From Methylobacterium oryzihabitans (GTDB lineage Bacteria; Pseudomonadota; Alphaproteobacteria; Rhizobiales; Beijerinckiaceae), in NCBI RefSeq assembly GCF_004004555.2, contig NZ_SACP01000002.1, forward strand, positions 1 to 64,000: a DNA stretch of 64,000 bases, read 5' to 3'. This document shows, piece by piece, positions 36,865-49,183 of this stretch. Numbering within the stretch: the first letter of the stretch is position 1; every line of letters starts with the position of its first letter. The notes beneath the pieces are model-generated. The model was not told the origin of the DNA. It ran no database searches and saw nothing but the letters and a program-made list of their open reading frames with translations. Position numbers and translations under genes: made by a program.

Positions 36865-38391
36865 TTACGGAGCGACGCCCGGCAGCGCCTCGGCCACCGA
36901 GGCGACCGCGCCGCCGCGCACGAGATCGACCGCCGCCAGCATGTCGGGATGCAGGAAACGGTCCTCGGCCAGGGTCGGCACGCGCGCGCGCAACGCGGTC
37001 CGCAGGCGCTCCAGCGGCGCGCTGGAGGTCAGCGGCGCGAGGAAGTCGCAGCCCTGGGCGGCGGCGAGCAGCTCGATGCCGACCACCGCGACGGCGTTGT
37101 CGACCATCGGGCCCAGGCGCCGGGCGCCGTGGGCCGCCATCGAGACGTGGTCCTCCTGGTTGGCCGAGGTCGGGATCGAATCGACGCTCGCCGGGTGGGC
37201 GCGCTGCTTGTTCTCGGAGACCAGGGCCGCGGCGGTGACCTGCGGAATCATGAAGCCGGAATTGAGCCCCGGCCGCGGGGTGAGGAAGGCCGGCAGGCCC
37301 GACAGGGCCGGGTCGACCAGCATCGCGATCCGGCGCTCGGCGAGCGAGCCGATCTCGCACACCGCGAGGGCGATCATGTCGGCCGCGAAGGCGACCGGCT
37401 CGGCGTGGAAGTTGCCGCCCGACAGGGCCTCGCCGGTGTCCGAAAAGATCAGCGGGTTGTCGGAGACGCCGTCGGCCTCGGTGGCCAGCGTCGCGGCGGC
37501 CTGGCGCAGGACGTCGAGGGCGGCGCCCATCACCTGCGGCTGGCAGCGCAGGCAGTAGGGGTCCTGCACCCGCTCGTCGCCCGTGAGGTGCGAGGCGCGG
37601 ATCGCCGAGCCGGCGAGCAGCCCGCGCAGGGCGGCGGCGGTCTCGATCTGGCCGCGGTGGCGGCGCAGGGCGTGGATGCGCGGGTCGAACGGCGTGTCGG
37701 AGCCGCGGGCGGCGTCGGTCGAGAGCGCGCCGACCACCAGGGCGGCGCGCAGCAGGTCCTCGGCGCCGAACAGGCCGGCGAGCGCGTAGGCGGTGGAGAA
37801 CTGGGTGCCGTTGAGGAGGGCGAGCCCCTCCTTGGCGCCGAGCACCAGCGGCTCCAGACCCGCGTGGCGCAGCGCCTCGGCCGCGGGAACCCGGCCGGAC
37901 TCACAAAAAAACTCGCCGACGCCGAGCATCGCGGCGGTCAGGTGGGAGAGCGGCGCGAGGTCGCCCGAGGCGCCGACCGACCCTTGCGCCGGCACCACCG
38001 GGGTCAGGCCGCGCTCCAGCAGGGCGGCGAGGAAGGCCAGGGTCCCGGGCCGCACGCCCGACGCGCCCTGCGCGAGGCTCGCGAGCTTGAGCGCCATCAT
38101 CAGCCGGGCGACCGGCACCGGCATCGGCTCGCCGATCCCGGCGGCGTGCGACAGCACGATGTTGCGCTGGAGCGTGCCGAGATCCTCGGCGCCGATCCGG
38201 ACGGTGGCGAGCTTCCCGAAGCCGGTGTTGATGCCGTAGACCGGCTCGCCCCGGGCGACGATCGCCGCCACGGTCTCGGCCGAGCGCGCCACAGCCGGCA
38301 GGCAGGCCGGGTCGAGGCGCGGCACCGCCCCGTCGAGGATCGCGCGCCAGAAGGCCAGGGGAACGGCGCCGGGGGTGAGGGTCGGGGTCAC
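36865..38391 (-). CDS. hutH: Histidine ammonia-lyase
   Basis: HutH removes ammonia from histidine to give urocanate. The 508-residue protein shows [17 protein letters not shown], the MIO-forming Ala-Ser-Gly in [46 protein letters not shown] and [20 protein letters not shown]. The GTG start at 38391 overlaps the hutI stop in a GTGA, indicating translational coupling. Confidence 0.97.
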   Translation of the reverse strand: MTPTLTPGAVPLAFWRAILDGAVPRLDPACLPAVARSAETVAAIVARGEPVYGINTGFGKLATVRIGAEDLGTLQRNIVLSHAAGIGEPMPVPVARLMMALKLASLAQGASGVRPGTLAFLAALLERGLTPVVPAQGSVGASGDLAPLSHLTAAMLGVGEFFCESGRVPAAEALRHAGLEPLVLGAKEGLALLNGTQFSTAYALAGLFGAEDLLRAALVVGALSTDAARGSDTPFDPRIHALRRHRGQIETAAALRGLLAGSAIRASHLTGDERVQDPYCLRCQPQVMGAALDVLRQAAATLATEADGVSDNPLIFSDTGEALSGGNFHAEPVAFAADMIALAVCEIGSLAERRIAMLVDPALSGLPAFLTPRPGLNSGFMIPQVTAAALVSENKQRAHPASVDSIPTSANQEDHVSMAAHGARRLGPMVDNAVAVVGIELLAAAQGCDFLAPLTSSAPLERLRTALRARVPTLAEDRFLHPDMLAAVDLVRGGAVASVAEALPGVAP

Positions 38392-39590
38392 TGGCCTCTC
38401 CGGATGCGGGCGTGGAGCGGGTTGAAGCCGATGCGGTAGACGAGCTCGGCCGGGCGCTCGACGTCCCAGATCGCGAGGTCGCACCACTTGCCGGGCTCCA
38501 GGGTGCCGGTCTGCGGCAGGAGGCCCAGGGCGCGGGCGGCCTCGCGGGTGACGCCGGCAAGGCATTCCTCGACGGTCATCCGAAACAGGGTCGCGCCCAT
38601 GTTGAGGGTGAGCAGCAGCGAGGTCAGCGGCGAGGTGCCGGGATTGCAGTCGGTGGCGAGCGCCATGCGGGTGCCGTGGCGGCGGAAGGCGGCGACCGGC
38701 GGGACCTTGGTCTCGCGGATGAAGTAGTAGGCGCCGGGCAGCAGCACCGCGACGGTGCCGGCCCGCGCCATCGCGGCGGCCCCGTCCTCGTCGGTGTGCT
38801 CCAGATGGTCGGCCGAGAGGGCGCCGTAGCGGGCGGCGAGCGCGGCGCCGCCGAGATTCGAGAGCTGGTCGGCGTGCAGCTTCACCGGCAGCCCGAGTTG
38901 GTGTGCCGCCTCGAACACCCGGGCGGTCTGCGCCGGCGAGAACGCGATGCCCTCGCTGAAGGCGTCGACCGCATCCGCCAGCCCCTCGGCGGCGACCGCC
39001 GGCAGCATGTCGTCGCAGACCGAAGCGACGTAGCGGTCGCGGTCGGTCTCGTCGGGCGGCAGCGCGTGGGCGCCGAGGAAGGTGGTGACGACCGAGACGG
39101 CGCGGTGGCGCCCGAGCGCCCGCGCCGCCCGCAGGCTCGCCAGCTCGGCCTCCCGCGACAGGCCGTAGCCCGACTTGACCTCGATCGTGGTCACGCCCTC
39201 GGCGATCAGCGCGTCGAGGCGCCTGAGGCCGCTCGCCACGAGGTCGGCCTCGGAGGCCGCCCGCGTCGCCCGCACCGTCGAGACGATGCCGCCGCCGGCC
39301 CGGGCGATCTCCTCGTAGGTCGCGCCAGCCAGCCGGCGCTCGAATTCTTCCGCCCGGTCGCCGCCGTGGATCAGGTGGGTGTGGCAATCGATCAACCCGG
39401 GGGTGATCCAGCGCCCGTCACACGCGACGATCTCCGGCGCGTCGAGGGACGGCGCCCCGGCGGCCGGCCCGGCATAAACGATGCGACCGTCCAGGCAGGC
39501 GACGATCCCGTCCTCGACCACGCCGAGGCCCGGGACCGAGTCAGCCAGGGTCGCGAGCCGCGCCCCGCGCCAGATGCGATCGCACTGCAT
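38388..39590 (-). CDS. hutI: Imidazolonepropionase
   Basis: The metal amidohydrolase opens imidazolonepropionate to N-formimino-glutamate. It has 400 residues from the ATG at 39590 ([15 protein letters not shown]). Metal-site motifs are [70 protein letters not shown] and [17 protein letters not shown]. It is the first gene of the minus-strand hut operon. A HutC-like operator lies between it and hutF. Confidence 0.97.
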   Translation of the reverse strand: MQCDRIWRGARLATLADSVPGLGVVEDGIVACLDGRIVYAGPAAGAPSLDAPEIVACDGRWITPGLIDCHTHLIHGGDRAEEFERRLAGATYEEIARAGGGIVSTVRATRAASEADLVASGLRRLDALIAEGVTTIEVKSGYGLSREAELASLRAARALGRHRAVSVVTTFLGAHALPPDETDRDRYVASVCDDMLPAVAAEGLADAVDAFSEGIAFSPAQTARVFEAAHQLGLPVKLHADQLSNLGGAALAARYGALSADHLEHTDEDGAAAMARAGTVAVLLPGAYYFIRETKVPPVAAFRRHGTRMALATDCNPGTSPLTSLLLTLNMGATLFRMTVEECLAGVTREAARALGLLPQTGTLEPGKWCDLAIWDVERPAELVYRIGFNPLHARIRRGQ

Positions 39591-39636
39591 GGCCTGCCTC
39601 CTGCTCCCGCGCACCGGCATGGTGAATCACAACGAG

Positions 39637-39650
39637 TATGTATATACATA
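39637..39650. promoter_or_regulatory. HutC operator
   Basis: TATGTATATACATA is a perfect 14-bp palindrome in the 109-bp gap between divergent hutI and hutF. HutC repressors of the GntR family bind TGTATATACA-type sites and release with urocanate. It is placed to control both hut arms. Confidence 0.85.
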
Positions 39651-39699
39651 ATCGCAGGCCGGGCGCGCTGTCCATCCGGCTCCGTCGCGAGGTCGTCCG

Positions 39700-41055
39700 A
39701 TGCCCCAGCTCTGGTTCCGCTCCGCCCTGCTGCCCGGGGGCTGGGCGCGCGACGTCCGGCTCACGGTCGAGGCCGGGCGCATCGCCGCGGTGGCGGCGGG
39801 CGTCGCGCCGGAGGCGGCGGACGAGCGCCACGGCATCGCGGTGCCGGGCCTGTCGAACCTGCACAGCCACGCCTTCCAGCGCGGCATGGCCGGCCTCGCC
39901 GAGACCCGCGGGCCGGAGCGCGACACGTTCTGGACCTGGCGCGAGGTGATGTACCGCTTCCTCGACCGGCTGACCCCGGAGGACAACGAGGCGGTGGCGG
40001 CGATGGCCTATGCCGAGATGCTGGAGGCCGGCTTCACCCGGGTCGGCGAGTTCCACTACCTGCACAACGACCGCGACGGCACGCCCTATGCCGAGCCGGC
40101 CGAGATGGCGTTTCGCATCGCCGCCGCCGCACAGGCGACCGGGATCGCCCTGACCCTGCTGCCGGTGTTCTACGCCCATGGGGGGTTCGGGCCGCGCCCG
40201 GCGGTGCACGGCCAGCGCCGGTTCCTCGGCAGCCGCGACGGCTTCGCCCGGCTGGTCGAGGGCGGGCGGCGCGCCGTCGCCGTGCTCGACGGGGCGGTGG
40301 TCGGCATCGCGCCGCACAGCCTGCGCGCCGCGACCCTCGACGACATCGCGGCGATCCTGCCGCTCGCCGCCGGCGGCCCGGTCCACATCCACGCCGCCGA
40401 GCAGGTGCTGGAGGTCGAGGAGTGCGTCGCCGCCCTCGGCACGCGGCCGGTGGAGACCCTGCTCGACGGCGCGCCGGTCGATTCCCGCTGGTGCCTCATC
40501 CACGCCACCCACCTGACGCCCGACGAGACCCGGCGCCTCGCGCAGAGCGGTGCGGTCGCGGGCCTGTGCCCGGTCACCGAGGGCAATCTCGGCGACGGCA
40601 TCTTCCCGCTCGAAGCCTATGCCGAGGCCGGCGGCCGGTTCGGCATCGGCACCGATTCGAACGTGCTGATCGGCGCCGCCGACGAATTGCGGATGATGGA
40701 ATACGCCCAGCGCCTGAGCCTGCGACGGCGCAACGTCCTCACAGGCCCCGCCTCGCCCTCCACCGGCCGGGCGCTGTTCGACGCGGCGCTCGCCGGCGGC
40801 GCGCAGGCGCTGGGGGTGCCGGCCGGGCTGGAGGCGGGCGCGGCGGCCGACCTCGTCGCCCTCGACCCCGACCACCCAGCGCTGGTCGAGCGCGACGGCG
40901 ACGCGCTCCTCGACGGCTGGATCTTCGCGGCGCGCTCCTCGCCGGTCCTGGCGGTCTGGCGGGCGGGCCGGCCGGTGGTCGCGGGCGGGCGCCACGTCGA
41001 CCATGCGGGGATCACGGCGCGCTACCGCGCCACCCTGGCGAGGCTGCTGGCGTGA
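39700..41055 (+). CDS. hutF: Formimidoylglutamate deiminase
   Basis: HutF converts N-formimino-glutamate to N-formyl-glutamate plus ammonia, marking the five-step histidine route. The 451-residue amidohydrolase has VPGLSNLHSHAFQRGMAG, VGEFHYLHNDRDGTPYAEPA, VGIAPHSLRAATLDDIAAIL, VHIHAAEQVLEVEECVAAL, IHATHLTPDETRRLA and IGTDSNVLIGAADELRMMEY. The next enzyme, formylglutamate deformylase (hutG), is not in the window. hutC follows with a 4-bp overlap. Confidence 0.95.
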   Translation: MPQLWFRSALLPGGWARDVRLTVEAGRIAAVAAGVAPEAADERHGIAVPGLSNLHSHAFQRGMAGLAETRGPERDTFWTWREVMYRFLDRLTPEDNEAVAAMAYAEMLEAGFTRVGEFHYLHNDRDGTPYAEPAEMAFRIAAAAQATGIALTLLPVFYAHGGFGPRPAVHGQRRFLGSRDGFARLVEGGRRAVAVLDGAVVGIAPHSLRAATLDDIAAILPLAAGGPVHIHAAEQVLEVEECVAALGTRPVETLLDGAPVDSRWCLIHATHLTPDETRRLAQSGAVAGLCPVTEGNLGDGIFPLEAYAEAGGRFGIGTDSNVLIGAADELRMMEYAQRLSLRRRNVLTGPASPSTGRALFDAALAGGAQALGVPAGLEAGAAADLVALDPDHPALVERDGDALLDGWIFAARSSPVLAVWRAGRPVVAGGRHVDHAGITARYRATLARLLA

Positions 41056-41753
41056 CTGCGCCCCTCAAGGAGCGGATCCGGGCCGACCTCGAAGCGCGCA
41101 TCCTCTCGGGCGAGTGGCCGCCCGGCTACCGCATCCCGTTCGAGTCCGAGCTGACCGACCTCTACGGCTGCTCGCGCATGACGGTGAACAAGGTGCTGGC
41201 CGGCCTCGCCGAATCGGGGCTGATCCAGCGGCGGCGCCGGGCCGGCTCGTTCGTCGCCCAGCCGGCGCTGCAATCGGCGGTCCTGCGCATCCCCGACATC
41301 CCGCACGAGGTCGAGGCGCGGGGCGAGCATTACGGGTTCGAACTGGTGGCGCGCGAGCGCCGCGGCGTCGGCCCGAAGGACCCGCCGGCCTCCGGGCTGG
41401 CGCCGGGCGAGCCGGTGCTGGCCCTCACCTGCCGCCACCTCGCCAGCGGCCGCCCCTTCGCCTGGGAGGAGCGGCTCATCAGCCTCGCGACGGTGCCGGC
41501 GGCGGCCGAGGCCGATTTCTCGGCGGTGCCGCCGGGCACCTGGCTCCTGCGCCACGTGCCCTGGACCGAGGCCGAGCACCGCATCACCGCGCTCAACGCC
41601 TCGCCGGCGCTCGCCGCCTCCCTCGACCTGCCGCCCGGCGGCGCCTGCCTCTCGGTCGCGCGGCGGACGTGGCGCGGCGACGGGACGCTCACCTACGTGC
41701 AGCAGGTGTTTCGCGGCGATCTGTACAGTCTGGGGGCGCGGTTCGCGCCGTGA
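41052..41753 (+). CDS. hutC: GntR/HutC-family repressor of histidine utilisation
   Basis: The protein has 233 residues from a GTG overlapping the hutF stop. The N-terminal winged helix has IRADLEARILSGEWPPGYRI, PFESELTDLYGCSRMTVNKV and LAGLAESGLIQRRRRAGSFV; the C-terminal UTRA domain has LTCRHLASGRPFAWEERLI and LLRHVPWTEAEHRITALNAS, which bind urocanate in known HutC proteins. The site at 39637-39650 is the probable target. Confidence 0.93.
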   Translation: MTAPLKERIRADLEARILSGEWPPGYRIPFESELTDLYGCSRMTVNKVLAGLAESGLIQRRRRAGSFVAQPALQSAVLRIPDIPHEVEARGEHYGFELVARERRGVGPKDPPASGLAPGEPVLALTCRHLASGRPFAWEERLISLATVPAAAEADFSAVPPGTWLLRHVPWTEAEHRITALNASPALAASLDLPPGGACLSVARRTWRGDGTLTYVQQVFRGDLYSLGARFAP

Positions 41754-41763
41754 GGCCCTTTCT

Positions 41764-41813
41764 CCGACGCGGATCGTAACGATCGCGTCGGGGCCAAGCC
41801 CAGTCGGCTTGGC
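41764..41813 (+). terminator. Tandem hairpins after hutC
   Basis: Stem 1 pairs CCGACGCGGATCG with CGATCGCGTCGG (41764-41791, one bulged G, TAA loop). Stem 2 pairs GCCAAGCC with GGCTTGGC around CAGTC (41793-41813). No T tract follows. They separate the hut region from the convergent low-GC module. Confidence 0.55.
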
Positions 41814-41836
41814 GGTGTGCGAGCGGCTGTGGAGCG

Positions 41837-42655
41837 TTAAGCGATCAAATTTTTCGGGTAGCCGAGCCTGCGGCGAATATAGTTCATTGCACCAAGCTCA
41901 TCCTCGCGAAAAATCGGCATGGCCAATTCACGATTTTGGGCTCGCTGAAAATTCTTTCGCTTGATGGTCCGCATCTCCGGATCTTCCACAAGCGCAATGA
42001 CTTCAAAATCCAGACGGTCTAGCTGCCTCTGCTCCATTTGCAACAAAAGAGCTTCATTTAATTTGTCGTTCGAGTTGACGAAATAAACCGCCCCGGCTCG
42101 TGCCCTGTCTTCAAATTCCGGACGCGGTTTTATGATCAGATCGGCAGGAAAATCCCTGAATGCGCTGCCGATCGGTTCATCCTCCAATATATTTGCAACG
42201 CGACCCAGAGTTCCCATGAGAGCGCGGGTTGCATCCTCCCGAAACGTTGAACGAACCACGTCGCGCGTAAGCAGTTCCAGATCCCGCACGCGGATCATGC
42301 TCGAAAGGAACTCAATGGCCCGACGCGCGATGTCTTGGCTTGAGAACGGGTCCGTACGGATTTCGTAGGTATCACGATCCCAATGAGCGTTGCCGGACGA
42401 AAGAATGGCATCGAGAAGCTGACCACGCACACCCTGATCGATCGGAATATCTTTTGCGATCAAGTGTGCCAGATAGCTGCCATCGTCTTCTATGATATAA
42501 TGATCGTCGTCCGCATGGGTCAGGTAAAAGCTGATAGCATCGCCCAAGCCGTCCTCGAAGGCCGAACTGATGGCATAGCCGGTCGGAACGGGCTGGACAG
42601 AAATGCCCCCGCAAAACGTCGTGCAAAGTGTCTTTTTCAGATCTTCAGGGTGCAT
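41837..42655 (-). CDS. DUF1828/DUF1829-type protein
   Basis: The 272-residue protein has an N-terminal DUF1828-like part (AISSAFEDGLGDAISFYLTH, DDHYIIEDDGSYLAHLIAKD) and a C-terminal part (RPEFEDRARAGAVYFVNSND, EVIALVEDPEMRTIKRKNFQ) that fits DUF1829. Members are found in phages and mobile regions; their activity is unknown to me. The gene is far lower in GC than its neighbours and uses more A/T-ending codons. It overlaps the upstream gene by 11 bp, so the pair is one unit. A role in defence or toxin-antitoxin function is possible but unproven. Confidence 0.75.
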   Translation of the reverse strand: MHPEDLKKTLCTTFCGGISVQPVPTGYAISSAFEDGLGDAISFYLTHADDDHYIIEDDGSYLAHLIAKDIPIDQGVRGQLLDAILSSGNAHWDRDTYEIRTDPFSSQDIARRAIEFLSSMIRVRDLELLTRDVVRSTFREDATRALMGTLGRVANILEDEPIGSAFRDFPADLIIKPRPEFEDRARAGAVYFVNSNDKLNEALLLQMEQRQLDRLDFEVIALVEDPEMRTIKRKNFQRAQNRELAMPIFREDELGAMNYIRRRLGYPKNLIA

Positions 42656-43127
42656 CTAAATCCAGGACTCCCTGCTCCTCTCTCACACGGAAAAACCGCT
42701 TTGCGGCTTCCCAAAAAGTTGCTTCGGTCCAGGCATGTGTCCGCCGGTGCCATGTCCCGATGGGCGGAATGCGGGCGAGATTATCAAGTCCGGTCGCCCC
42801 CGTCTCTATGCCCCCTCGGTCGCAGTGAGCATGCACGTGCAGACCGGGATGGCTGGCGTGCGACTCGAAACGAGCAACGACGGAAAATCCTCCGTCCGTC
42901 TGGCGGATAAGCTTGGCGTTCCAGTTGCCGCGGCCAGGGTTACATTCAGCCAATAATATATAGATCCCGTCAGCCGCGACGACTCTCGACGACCGCCACT
43001 GCCACCCTGCACGGATCGGCTTTGTTTTGCTATAGATCGGCGCATGTCGCGGCTGCAGATCCTTTGTCGACCATTGACCTGCGACCTCGGTGATTTTTTC
43101 TTCCCCAATCAGATGTCTTACGCGCAT
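42645..43127 (-). CDS. Hypothetical partner of the DUF1828 protein
   Basis: The protein has 160 residues from the ATG at 43127 (a GTG at 43139 would add four). No family is recognised. Features are AGWQWRSSRVVAADGIYILL, the histidine-rich HASHPGLHVHAHCDRGG that could hold a metal, and a C-terminal helix TEATFWEAAKRFFRVREEQ. The gene is low in GC and lies directly upstream of, and overlaps, the DUF1828 gene. The His cluster HVHAHCD suggests a metal-dependent enzyme or structural metal site. It could be a toxin, a nuclease-like protein, or a sensor. Confidence 0.6.
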   Translation of the reverse strand: MRVRHLIGEEKITEVAGQWSTKDLQPRHAPIYSKTKPIRAGWQWRSSRVVAADGIYILLAECNPGRGNWNAKLIRQTDGGFSVVARFESHASHPGLHVHAHCDRGGIETGATGLDNLARIPPIGTWHRRTHAWTEATFWEAAKRFFRVREEQGVLDLDAP

Positions 43128-43139
43128 CTTTCTTGCCAC

Positions 43140-43550
43140 CCTACGCGACTCAAGATGAAATTAAAGCAAGAGAGTGTGTATGTCACCAATTTTTGGAGAC
43201 CCGGATGCATTCTGGATGACTAAGCAGACTTGCGTTGGCACGACAACGCTTCGTCCGCTTAGATTCTTGGTTGTCGCAGATTTTTGTCGCAAAACCGGCT
43301 TCCGATTTTGCGAAATCTGCTTAGGTGCGAATGCGCGATTTCGTCCGATGGACGAATGCTTCAGAAGAATCCGAAACCGATTCACGTTTGGTCGAGCAGG
43401 AGCCACGATCGCGAAGGCGCGCCGCGAGGTGCCTCGGCCGCCGGCGTCTGAACCCGGCACCCCGCCCCTCCGTGGCCCCCACGCTCTTCCGTCGCGCGCC
43501 CCCAACGGGTATGGCCGCGGCAACTCCCTCGACACCACGCCCCGGACCCG
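43140..43550. other. Gap between the low-GC module and the ABC-F gene
   Basis: No gene is supported. It holds family C repeat C1 (43221-43324), then GC composition rises to the genome norm by about 43400. It probably carries the promoter of the divergent DUF1828 pair and of the ABC-F gene. Confidence 0.5.
43221..43324 (+). repeat. Family C two-stem repeat, copy C1
   Basis: It begins AAGCAGACTTGCGTTGGCA with a partly degraded partner arm (GACAACGCTTCGTCCGCTTAG). A second stem pairs GCAGATTTTTGTCGCAAAA with TTTTGCGAAATCTGC. It matches copy C2 (56567-56671, opposite strand) over the whole length. It marks the right flank of the low-GC module. Confidence 0.75.
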
Positions 43551-45173
<1,623 letters not shown>

Positions 45174-45192
45174 GGCGACGGCCGGTCGCCCC

Positions 45193-46041
<849 letters not shown>

Positions 46042-46233
46042 GGCGTGCTCTCCGACGACGGGTCCGAGGCCGGCCGGCGTCGCACTCCCCCCACCCCGCG
46101 GAGCCGCAACCGGATTCGACAGCCGCGGTGTCTAGCGGAGCCGGGGCGGCGGGGCAACGCGGCGAACGGCGCGGCCCGGCCGCTCCGCCGTGCCGCGCCC
46201 GGATCCGCCGCCCCGTGGAGGCGCCGCCGCGCC

Positions 46234-47595
46234 TCAGGAGCCCTGCAGCGCCGGCGCGAGGCGCACCGGCGGCGTGCCGAGCCGGCCCTTGAGCGTGATG
46301 CTCGCCGCGGCGATCAGCGCCGGCACCGCCACGATGGCGAAGGTCGCCGGCAGGCCGACCCCGAGCCCGATCAGCGAGGCGCCGATCATCGAGCCGACCA
46401 CCGAGCCGACCCGGCCGACCGCGTTGGCCCAGGCGACGCCGGTTGCCCGGCTGGCGGTCGGGTAGGTGCTCGCCGCGAGCGCGTTGATGCCGATCTGCGA
46501 GCCGGCGACGCAGAACCCGGCGCCGAACACCGCCGTCACCAGCAGGGCGACCGAGCCGGTCGAACTGCCGATCAGCGCCACGAAGCCGGCCGCCGCGAGG
46601 TAGGACAGGCCCAGCACCACGTGCGGGTTGGTCCGGTCCATGATCGCCCCGAGCACGAGGCCGCCGACCGTGCCGCCGGTGGCGAGCATGACGGTCACCA
46701 GCGACGCCTGCTTGAGGGTCAGGCCGGCGCTGCTGATGATGGTCGGCAACCAGCTCGACAGCAGGTAGAAGATCAGCAGGCTCATGAAGAAGGTCAGCCA
46801 CAGGCACAGCGTGCCGGCGACGAGGCCGGGCTGGAACAGCTGACCGATCGGCGAGCCCTTCGGCGATCCGAGGTCGGTCTTGGCGATGCCGGTGAAGACC
46901 GCGCCGGAGAAATCCTCCGCCGGGGCGATGCGGCGCAGGAGCGTCGCGATCCGCTCGGCCGGCGCCTGCTTGAGGACGAGGAAGCGCACCGATTCGGGCA
47001 GGCCGAGGACGAGCAGCGGGATCGCGGCGAGCGGCAGCACGCCGCCGAGCACCAGCACCGAGGTCCAGCCGTGATCGGCGATGAGATGGGCCGCCGCGAA
47101 GCCGCCGAGCGCCGAGCCGACGGTGAAGCCGCAGAACATCGCCATGGTGAGGAACGAGCGGCGGTGATCCGGGCAGTATTCCGAGGTCAGCGTGATCGCG
47201 TTCGGCATCGCGCCGCCGAGGCCGAGCCCGGTGACGAAGCGCAGCACCGTCAGCATCTCGATCGAGGTCGACCACGCCGAGGCGAGGCTGGCGAGCCCGA
47301 AGAACGCCGTGGTGACGACCAGCATCGCCTTGCGGCCGACCCGGTCGGCGAGCGGGCCGAACAGGAAGGCGCCGATCATCAGGCCGAACAGCCCGGCCCC
47401 GAACAGCGGCGCGAGCTGCGCCTGGGTCACGCCCCATTGCGACCGGAGCGCCGGGGCGATGTAGCCGATCGCGGCGGTGTCGAACCCGTCGATCGCGACG
47501 ACGAGGAAGCACAGGAGCACGATCCGGATCTGGAAGCCGGAGACTCCGTGGCGGTCGATGACGTCCTGGACGTCGATGCTGCGGGGCTGGGGCAT
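46234..47595 (-). CDS. MFS aromatic-acid:H+ symporter (BenK/PcaK-like)
   Basis: The 453-residue inner-membrane protein has 12 predicted helices. The family motifs are VVAIDGFDTAAIGYIAPAL, FGPLADRVGRKAML and LRFVTGLGLGGAMPNAITLT. The AAHS family imports benzoate, 4-hydroxybenzoate or protocatechuate. It is last in the ben-cat gene set, so benzoate (or muconate) uptake is the likely role. The ATG at 47595 has AGGAGGACAACGCCC upstream, a strong ribosome-binding site; an ORF extension to 47835 would overlap catC. Confidence 0.92.
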   Translation of the reverse strand: MPQPRSIDVQDVIDRHGVSGFQIRIVLLCFLVVAIDGFDTAAIGYIAPALRSQWGVTQAQLAPLFGAGLFGLMIGAFLFGPLADRVGRKAMLVVTTAFFGLASLASAWSTSIEMLTVLRFVTGLGLGGAMPNAITLTSEYCPDHRRSFLTMAMFCGFTVGSALGGFAAAHLIADHGWTSVLVLGGVLPLAAIPLLVLGLPESVRFLVLKQAPAERIATLLRRIAPAEDFSGAVFTGIAKTDLGSPKGSPIGQLFQPGLVAGTLCLWLTFFMSLLIFYLLSSWLPTIISSAGLTLKQASLVTVMLATGGTVGGLVLGAIMDRTNPHVVLGLSYLAAAGFVALIGSSTGSVALLVTAVFGAGFCVAGSQIGINALAASTYPTASRATGVAWANAVGRVGSVVGSMIGASLIGLGVGLPATFAIVAVPALIAAASITLKGRLGTPPVRLAPALQGS

Positions 47596-47672
47596 GGGCG
47601 TTGTCCTCCTGAGGTGCTTTCTTGGGATGTTCCGGTCGTGCGCCGGAGCCGGTTCGCCGGCGCCGGCCTGCC

Positions 47673-47951
47673 TCAGCCAATGGCCGAGGGGTGGCGCGCC
47701 AGCGGGCGCACCCGCATGGTCATGAACGGGAAGAGCGGCAGTCCGGACAGGAGGTCGTGCAGCTCGTCGTGGCTCTCGACCTCGAAGATGCTGACGTTGG
47801 CGTAGCGTCCGGCCACTCGCCACAGGTGGAGCCACTTGCCCTGGCGCTGGAGATCCTGGGCGCGGGCCTTCTCGTCGGCCTTCAGCCGGGCGACGTGATC
47901 GGGATCAAGGCCGTGCGGGATCGCGACGTCCATCTCGACGCAGTACAGCAT
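47673..47951 (-). CDS. catC: Muconolactone delta-isomerase
   Basis: The protein has 92 residues from the ATG at 47951, the normal size. MLYCVEMDVAIPHGLDPDHV, GKWLHLWRVAGRYANVSIFE and LHDLLSGLPLFPFMTMRVRP are family signatures. It isomerises muconolactone to 3-oxoadipate enol-lactone. It follows catB by 4 bp. Confidence 0.95.
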   Translation of the reverse strand: MLYCVEMDVAIPHGLDPDHVARLKADEKARAQDLQRQGKWLHLWRVAGRYANVSIFEVESHDELHDLLSGLPLFPFMTMRVRPLARHPSAIG

Positions 47952-47955
47952 GGAA

Positions 47956-49125
47956 TCAGCTCCGGGCGTAATGGCGCAGCTTGTCGGGATCGAGGGTGAC
48001 GCCGAGGCCGGGTCCCTCGGGCAGGTGGACCGCGAAGTCATGGAAGCGCAGCGGCGTGGTCACGAGGTCGTCGGTGAGGATCTGCGGGCCGAAATGCTCG
48101 CAGCCCCAGGCCAGCTCACGCAGCCCCGCGAAGGCGTGCAGATGGGCCGCGGCGCCGACCGAACTCTCCAGCAGGCAGCCGCCGTAGAGCCCGATGCCGG
48201 CGGATTCCGCCACCGCCGCGACGTTGCGCAAGCCGACGAGCCCGCCGTGCTTGACGAGCTTGAGCGAGACCGCGTCGGCGGCGGCCGCCTGCGCGACGCC
48301 CATCATGTCGTGGGGCGTGAACACGCACTCGTCGGCGAGCAGCGGCGGCACCCCGTCCCGCGCCCGCAGCCGGCCCATCCCGGCGACGTTCCAGGCCGGC
48401 AGCGGCTGCTCGACGAGGGCGATGCCGAGATCGGCCAGCCGCGGCAGGCAGCGCCGGGCGGTGGTCTCGTCCCAGGCCTGGTTGGCGTCGACGATCAGGG
48501 TGGCGCGGTCGGCCAGCGCCCGCGACAGCCGTTCGAGCCGGGCGAGGTCGGCCTCCGGCGCCTGGGCGCCGATCTTGATCTTGAAGGTGCGGTGCAGCCG
48601 GGCGTCGAGCTTGGCCTGCGCCTCGGCGATCTCCTGGTCGGGATCGCCGGAGGCCAGCGTCCACAGCACCGGGAAGCTCGTGCGCACCGCGCCGCCGAGC
48701 AGCGCGGCGACGGGCAGGCCGAGGCTCTTGGCGGTCGCGTCGAACAGGGCGGTTTCGAGCGCCGCCTTGGCGGCGTTGTTGCGCTTGGCCGCCGCGTCGA
48801 GGCGCTCGCCCGCGGTCACGAAGCGGTCGGCCGGCTGGCCGATCAGGGCCGGGGCGAGATAGGCGTCGATCGTGGCCTTGATGCCCTCGACGCTCTCCTC
48901 GCTCCAGCGCGGCCCGCCGAGCGTCGCCGCCTCGCCGATGCCCTCGACGCCGCTGGCGAGGCGTAAGCGCACGATGACGTAGCTCTGCGCGGTGACGGAG
49001 GTCTGGGACAGCTTGTGCTTGCGCACGGTCGGCACGTCGACGATCGTGGTGCGGATCTCCGCCACCGCGAGGTCCCGGTCGGGCGCGTGACGCACGGCGT
49101 CGTGGAGCTGGTTCTTCGCGAGCAT
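47956..49125 (-). CDS. catB: Muconate cycloisomerase
   Basis: The 389-residue enolase-superfamily enzyme turns cis,cis-muconate into muconolactone. Catalytic residues sit in HRTFKIKIGAQAPEADLARL (KxK), LIVDANQAWDETTARRCLPR (first metal Asp), VEQPLPAWNVAGM (Glu), LLADECVFTPHDM (Asp/Glu) and AVSLKLVKHGGL (second Lys). The start at 49125 gives about 20 residues before the domain. It is followed closely by catC. Confidence 0.95.
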   Translation of the reverse strand: MLAKNQLHDAVRHAPDRDLAVAEIRTTIVDVPTVRKHKLSQTSVTAQSYVIVRLRLASGVEGIGEAATLGGPRWSEESVEGIKATIDAYLAPALIGQPADRFVTAGERLDAAAKRNNAAKAALETALFDATAKSLGLPVAALLGGAVRTSFPVLWTLASGDPDQEIAEAQAKLDARLHRTFKIKIGAQAPEADLARLERLSRALADRATLIVDANQAWDETTARRCLPRLADLGIALVEQPLPAWNVAGMGRLRARDGVPPLLADECVFTPHDMMGVAQAAAADAVSLKLVKHGGLVGLRNVAAVAESAGIGLYGGCLLESSVGAAAHLHAFAGLRELAWGCEHFGPQILTDDLVTTPLRFHDFAVHLPEGPGLGVTLDPDKLRHYARS

Positions 49126-49183
49126 GGGGTGTCTCGGGGTGCGGGATGAGATCGGTTCGGGCGTGCAGCGCGCGGCCCTGACC

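Noticed and set aside
46042..46233. Possible small gene between lptB and the MFS gene
   Set aside because: Only shadow frames cross it; no start with ribosome-binding site and no conserved sequence.
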